Assembly: GCA_900766825.1 (NCBI GenBank)
Contig: CAAFWU010000012.1
Coordinates: 1-9,224 of the forward strand
DNA from: Bacteroidales bacterium
Lineage (GTDB): Bacteria; Bacteroidota; Bacteroidia; Bacteroidales; Marinilabiliaceae
Direction of reading: 5' to 3'
Length of the DNA stretch: 9,224 nucleotides
How positions within the stretch are numbered: position 1 is the stretch's first letter; each line of letters begins with the position of its first letter. Below are positions 6,125 to 9,224 of this stretch, piece after piece. The position numbers and the translations under genes are program-made. The notes beneath the pieces are model-generated. The model made no database searches. It was not told the origin of the DNA and worked only from the letters and a program-made list of their open reading frames with translations.

Positions 6125-8233
6125 ATGCGTCTACATCATATTTCACTACCCTTGGCAGCCGCAGCTGCTTGTTCCATGATTTCCTGCACCATGAGCAACA
6201 AGACCTTCCAAGATTCTAAATTTGGTTTTTATCAAGAGAGAGATGTTGAGGTGCCCAGCGGCAGGCTGACGCCTGAGGTTATGTGGCAATTGGCTAATGT
6301 GGGTGCCCCTGTTGTGTCGCCCGATGGTCATTTCTTTCTATATACCATATCCCGCACCGATATTGCTGAAGACAAGACAGTGACCGAACTCTACGTGATG
6401 CCCACCAATGGACAACAGCAGCCCGTGCGCCTCACGGATGCCAAAGATGGTTCGGTTTCGCAGCCAGCTTTTGTGCCAAACACCAATCGCATAGCCTTCC
6501 TCCGTAAGGACGAAAAGACCAAGGCAACGCAACTTTTTACAGTTGACTACGCTGGCGAAGATTTGGTTTGCCTAACCAACATGCCCAATGGTGTCGATGG
6601 CTTCCTCTTTTCGCCCGATGGTCAACAGATTGTGCTCACCTCCACAGTTAAGCTCGACCAAGATATCCACGACCTCTATCCCGACCTGCCCAAGGCCGAT
6701 GCCCTTATCGAGGACGACCTAATGTATAGGCATTGGGACTCGTGGGCTGACGGTTGCTACTCCCACCTCTTTGTGGCCAATGTGACCGATAATGCTCTTT
6801 CCAACATGGTGGATATTATGGAGGGCGAGAAGTTTCATAGCCCCCTGCGGCCATTTGGCGGCATGGAGCAAGTGGCATGGGGAACCGATGGCATCTATTA
6901 CACCTGCAAGAAACTTCAGGGCAAAGAGTCGGCCGAGTCAACTAACTCTGACATATACTATTACACACTCTCCGATGGCAAAACCATCAACATAACCTCT
7001 CCTAACAAAGGCTACGATACAAACCCTGTTTTTGTTAACGGCTCGCTCTTTCATCTAAGCATGAAAAATGAAGGCTACGAGAGCGACAAAAACAGAATAT
7101 TTCTCCGCGAAGCTAATGGCAATGTTGTGGACCTCACCGAAGGTTCAGAGCTCTACGTCAGCGAGTTTATTGTGTCGCCCGATGCAAAACAAGTATGGTT
7201 TGTGGCCGACAGTTGCGGACGCGATGCCATTTTCTTGCTCCAAGTTGCAAGTCGTGAGATAATCAAAGTGACACAGGACGATGCCGACTATTCGTCGATG
7301 GCTCTTGCTGCCGATTGTCTTTTGGCGCTGCGAACGTCACTTGTGTCCCCCGCCGACGTTTATGCTATAGATGGTGTAAATGGCACAAGGGCAAATCTGA
7401 CACAAGCCAACAAGCAGACACTGAGCAAGATAGCCATGCCCAAGGTAACCGAGCATTGGATTCCTACCACAGACGGCAAGCAGATGCTCACTTGGGTTCT
7501 CTTGCCCCCCGACTTCGACACCAACGCCTCTGCCAAATATCCCGCTCTGCTCTATTGCCAAGGTGGTCCCCAAAGCACCGTCAGTCAGTTTTGGAGCAAG
7601 CGATGGAATTTGGCTCTCATGGCCAGCAACGGCTATGTGGTCGTGGCCCCCAACCGACGCGGTCTGCCAGGTTTCGGCATTGAATGGAACGAGCAGATTA
7701 GCAAGGACTATGGCGGTCAGAATATGAAGGACTACCTCTCGGCCATTGACAATGTTTCAGCCGAACCCTATGTAGATGCCGACCGATTGGGATGCGTTGG
7801 AGCAAGCTATGGCGGTTTCTCGGTCTATTGGCTTGCGGGACATCATCAGAATAGGTTCAAGGCCTTCTTGGCCCACTGCGGCATTTTCAATTTCGACCAA
7901 CTCTATGCCACTACCGAGGAACTTTTCTTCGTTAACTGGGAGATGGGTGGTGCCTTCTGGGATAAGGCTAACCTTGTGGCAATGAACAGTTTTGCTCAGT
8001 CGCCACACCTCTTTGTGGGAGAATGGGACACACCTATCATGGTCGTTCATGGACAGAAGGACTTCCGCATCCCCTACACTCAGGGCATGGCGGCCTTCAA
8101 TGTGGCCAAGATGAGGGGCATACCTGCTCGTTTCCTCTATTTCCCCGACGAATGTCACTGGGTTCAGCACCCTCAAAATAGCATTCTTTGGCACCGCGAG
8201 TTCTTCCGTTGGCTCGACCAATGGCTTAAATAA
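6125..8233 (+). CDS. S9 family prolyl-oligopeptidase-type serine peptidase, DPP5/acylaminoacyl-peptidase-like
   Basis: An exported peptidase of 702 residues. The frame opens at a TTG (6059), but the ATG at 6125 is preferred because it starts a signal-like sequence (MRLHHISLPLAAAAACSMISC). Cys16 or Cys21 could be a lipidation site, though neither has a classical lipobox. A beta-propeller with SPDG-type repeats (residues 64-67, 163-166 and about 350) is followed by an alpha/beta-hydrolase domain from about 440. There, NRRGLPGFG leads to the GASYGGFS nucleophile elbow with Ser561, then Asp646 in GQKDFRIPY and His678 in DECHWVQHP complete the triad. Family members release dipeptides or acyl amino acids from oligopeptides; in Bacteroidales they feed periplasmic peptide use. 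DPP5-like specificity is inferred from overall architecture only; DPP IV and PTP-A type enzymes are the alternatives. The next gene starts 26 nt downstream, so an operon is likely. Confidence 0.93.
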   Translation: MRLHHISLPLAAAAACSMISCTMSNKTFQDSKFGFYQERDVEVPSGRLTPEVMWQLANVGAPVVSPDGHFFLYTISRTDIAEDKTVTELYVMPTNGQQQPVRLTDAKDGSVSQPAFVPNTNRIAFLRKDEKTKATQLFTVDYAGEDLVCLTNMPNGVDGFLFSPDGQQIVLTSTVKLDQDIHDLYPDLPKADALIEDDLMYRHWDSWADGCYSHLFVANVTDNALSNMVDIMEGEKFHSPLRPFGGMEQVAWGTDGIYYTCKKLQGKESAESTNSDIYYYTLSDGKTINITSPNKGYDTNPVFVNGSLFHLSMKNEGYESDKNRIFLREANGNVVDLTEGSELYVSEFIVSPDAKQVWFVADSCGRDAIFLLQVASREIIKVTQDDADYSSMALAADCLLALRTSLVSPADVYAIDGVNGTRANLTQANKQTLSKIAMPKVTEHWIPTTDGKQMLTWVLLPPDFDTNASAKYPALLYCQGGPQSTVSQFWSKRWNLALMASNGYVVVAPNRRGLPGFGIEWNEQISKDYGGQNMKDYLSAIDNVSAEPYVDADRLGCVGASYGGFSVYWLAGHHQNRFKAFLAHCGIFNFDQLYATTEELFFVNWEMGGAFWDKANLVAMNSFAQSPHLFVGEWDTPIMVVHGQKDFRIPYTQGMAAFNVAKMRGIPARFLYFPDECHWVQHPQNSILWHREFFRWLDQWLK

Positions 8234-8259
8234 TCAACACACACACTCAGCTATTTACC

Positions 8260-9048
8260 ATGCAGCGATCCACAGTTTGTGTTTTTGCAGCATCCATTGT
8301 CATTGTGCTTCTGTGCAAGTGGCATCAGGTCAACTCTCCCGACTACATTTGGCACCGTTTGCCACAGTATCAGGTGGTTGCCTCGGAACTTTGCGGCATG
8401 AACCACGATATCAGTACAAACGAGGAGTTTGAGTCCGTTATAGCAACCTATAGGGACACGCTTCGCACCACCATGGAGACTACGCTTTGCATAAGCGATG
8501 AGATTATGGTGGCTCGCCGACCAGACGATAAACTCAACCGTTTGGCTGTGGACATCTTGCTTGACGTTGCGCAAACAGAGGCTCACAAGAGGGGACTCCC
8601 CAGACCAACGGTGGCACTTATGAACATTGGCGGTTTGCGCGACGCCTTGCCCGAGGGACCCATCACGCTTGGCAATGTATATAAGGTATCGCCCTTCGAC
8701 AACAAGATTGTGATTCTGGAACTGGACAGCGCTCAAATGGAGGAGACTCTGCAACATCTGGCAGAGCGTGGCGGCGAGGCTTTAGCGGGGGCATCGTTGC
8801 AAATATCTGGTGGCGAGGCTCATGACATACTGGTGGCGGGAGAACAGCTTTCTGGCAAGAAAACCTACATTTTGGCCACGGTGGACTATTTGGCTCAAGG
8901 TGGCGACTCCTTCTTCTCCCTTACGAGGACCAAGTCTTACAATTTGGATATTGTCTATCACGATGCTTTGGCCGACTACTTTAGGCAGCTGGGCAAAAAG
9001 GGTGGGCATGTGAAGGCTCCTACGGACGTAAGGGTGGTTTATAAGTAA
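8260..9048 (+). CDS. Stand-alone 5'-nucleotidase C-terminal domain protein
   Basis: A 262-residue protein consisting of a hydrophobic N-terminus (residues 6-19, signal anchor or signal peptide), a linker, and a complete 5'-nucleotidase C-terminal (UshA/CpdB-type substrate-binding) domain. Motifs in order are ARRPDDKLNRLAVDILLDVA (85-104), MNIGGLRDALPEGPITLGNVYKVSPFDNKIV (121-151), GASLQISGG (177-185) and YLAQGGDSFF (210-219). By analogy with UshA, Phe146 of SPFDN and an aromatic residue after GGD should stack on the base. The metal-binding phosphoesterase domain that does the chemistry is absent, so the protein alone should be inactive as a nucleotidase. The gene starting at 9092 is the likely partner. 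It follows the S9 peptidase by 26 nt and precedes the next gene by 43 nt with no terminator, as in an operon. The ATG at 8260 is chosen because it directly starts the hydrophobic segment. Confidence 0.88.
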   Translation: MQRSTVCVFAASIVIVLLCKWHQVNSPDYIWHRLPQYQVVASELCGMNHDISTNEEFESVIATYRDTLRTTMETTLCISDEIMVARRPDDKLNRLAVDILLDVAQTEAHKRGLPRPTVALMNIGGLRDALPEGPITLGNVYKVSPFDNKIVILELDSAQMEETLQHLAERGGEALAGASLQISGGEAHDILVAGEQLSGKKTYILATVDYLAQGGDSFFSLTRTKSYNLDIVYHDALADYFRQLGKKGGHVKAPTDVRVVYK

Positions 9049-9091
9049 TGTTGCGTTCTCCCTTCACTTCTCTCATTACTCATTATTTCTT

Positions 9092-9224
9092 ATGGCATCA
9101 ATCACTGAACACAATATCATATCGCGGCGTGAGTTTCTAAAACGCGCTGGCTTTGCGGCACTTACGGCGTCTGTCTCGTCGGTGTTGCCTGCTTGTTCAG
9201 TCGGCAAGGAGGAGACCGAGGCTC
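9092..9224 (+). CDS. Tat-exported probable lipoprotein, likely the metallophosphatase half of the nucleotidase (3' partial)
   Basis: Only the first 44 codons are in the window. They show a twin-arginine signal peptide: SRREFLKRAGF (residues 10-20, arginines 11-12), a moderately hydrophobic Ala/Leu/Ser h-region, and a lipobox-like LPAC (33-36) followed by S and a charged GKEETEA segment. The protein should thus cross the inner membrane folded through Tat and may be lipidated. The catalytic region is outside the window. Calling it the calcineurin-type metallophosphatase partner rests on the upstream gene, which holds only the nucleotidase C-terminal domain, and on the known habit of Bacteroidales to carry these as neighbouring genes. 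Other Tat-exported enzymes cannot be ruled out. Confidence 0.7.
   Translation, partial: MASITEHNIISRREFLKRAGFAALTASVSSVLPACSVGKEETEA

Noticed and set aside
8237..8246. An (AC)5 dinucleotide run between the peptidase and nucleotidase genes
   Set aside because: It is too short to suggest phase variation, and it lies in a 26-nt spacer without a promoter.

Overview
The window looks like chromosomal DNA of a Bacteroidota bacterium, most likely order Bacteroidales (Prevotella or Muribaculaceae type). The support is the TAnnTTTG-type -7 promoter boxes, the lack of clear Shine-Dalgarno sequences before the starts, and the gene families present: an OprO/P-type porin, a patatin/beta-barrel fusion, an S9 peptidase, and a nucleotidase split into two genes. 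All nine recognisable genes lie on the + strand. There is no sign of a mobile element, CRISPR array, tRNA or rRNA. This is mainly core, envelope-oriented sequence and not an obvious accessory island.

Layout. (1) 2-2296: a patatin-POTRA-beta-barrel outer-membrane phospholipase whose 5' end lies outside the window. It is followed at 2336-2947 by a YigZ/IMPACT family protein and at 3021-3434 by a small META/HslJ-like lipoprotein. A strong intrinsic terminator (3463-3497) closes this block. (2) 3685-4197: a small, very acidic, apparently cytoplasmic protein built from two related halves, then an OprO/P-type porin (4256-5410) and a second good terminator (5448-5490). (3) 5411-5710: a non-coding stretch holding the best promoter in the window (-33 TTTG, 20-nt spacer, -7 TATATTTG) and a leader hairpin that begins about where the transcript should start. 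It drives a 93-residue helical protein of unknown function whose codon use suggests high expression. (4) 6125 to the right edge: a likely operon for an exported S9/DPP5-like peptidase, a free-standing 5'-nucleotidase C-terminal domain, and the start of a Tat-exported probable lipoprotein. The last gene is probably the matching metallophosphatase domain.

The products mostly work in the envelope: lipid hydrolysis with a barrel, solute uptake through a porin, and probably peptide and nucleotide scavenging in the periplasm. The most interesting items are the highly expressed 93-residue gene with its structured leader, the nucleotidase split into two genes in reversed domain order with different export signals, the two-repeat acidic protein, and a 9-bp tandem repeat inside a lipoprotein signal peptide. 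I do not see a clearly new multi-gene system. The families are assigned from recalled motifs without any database search.
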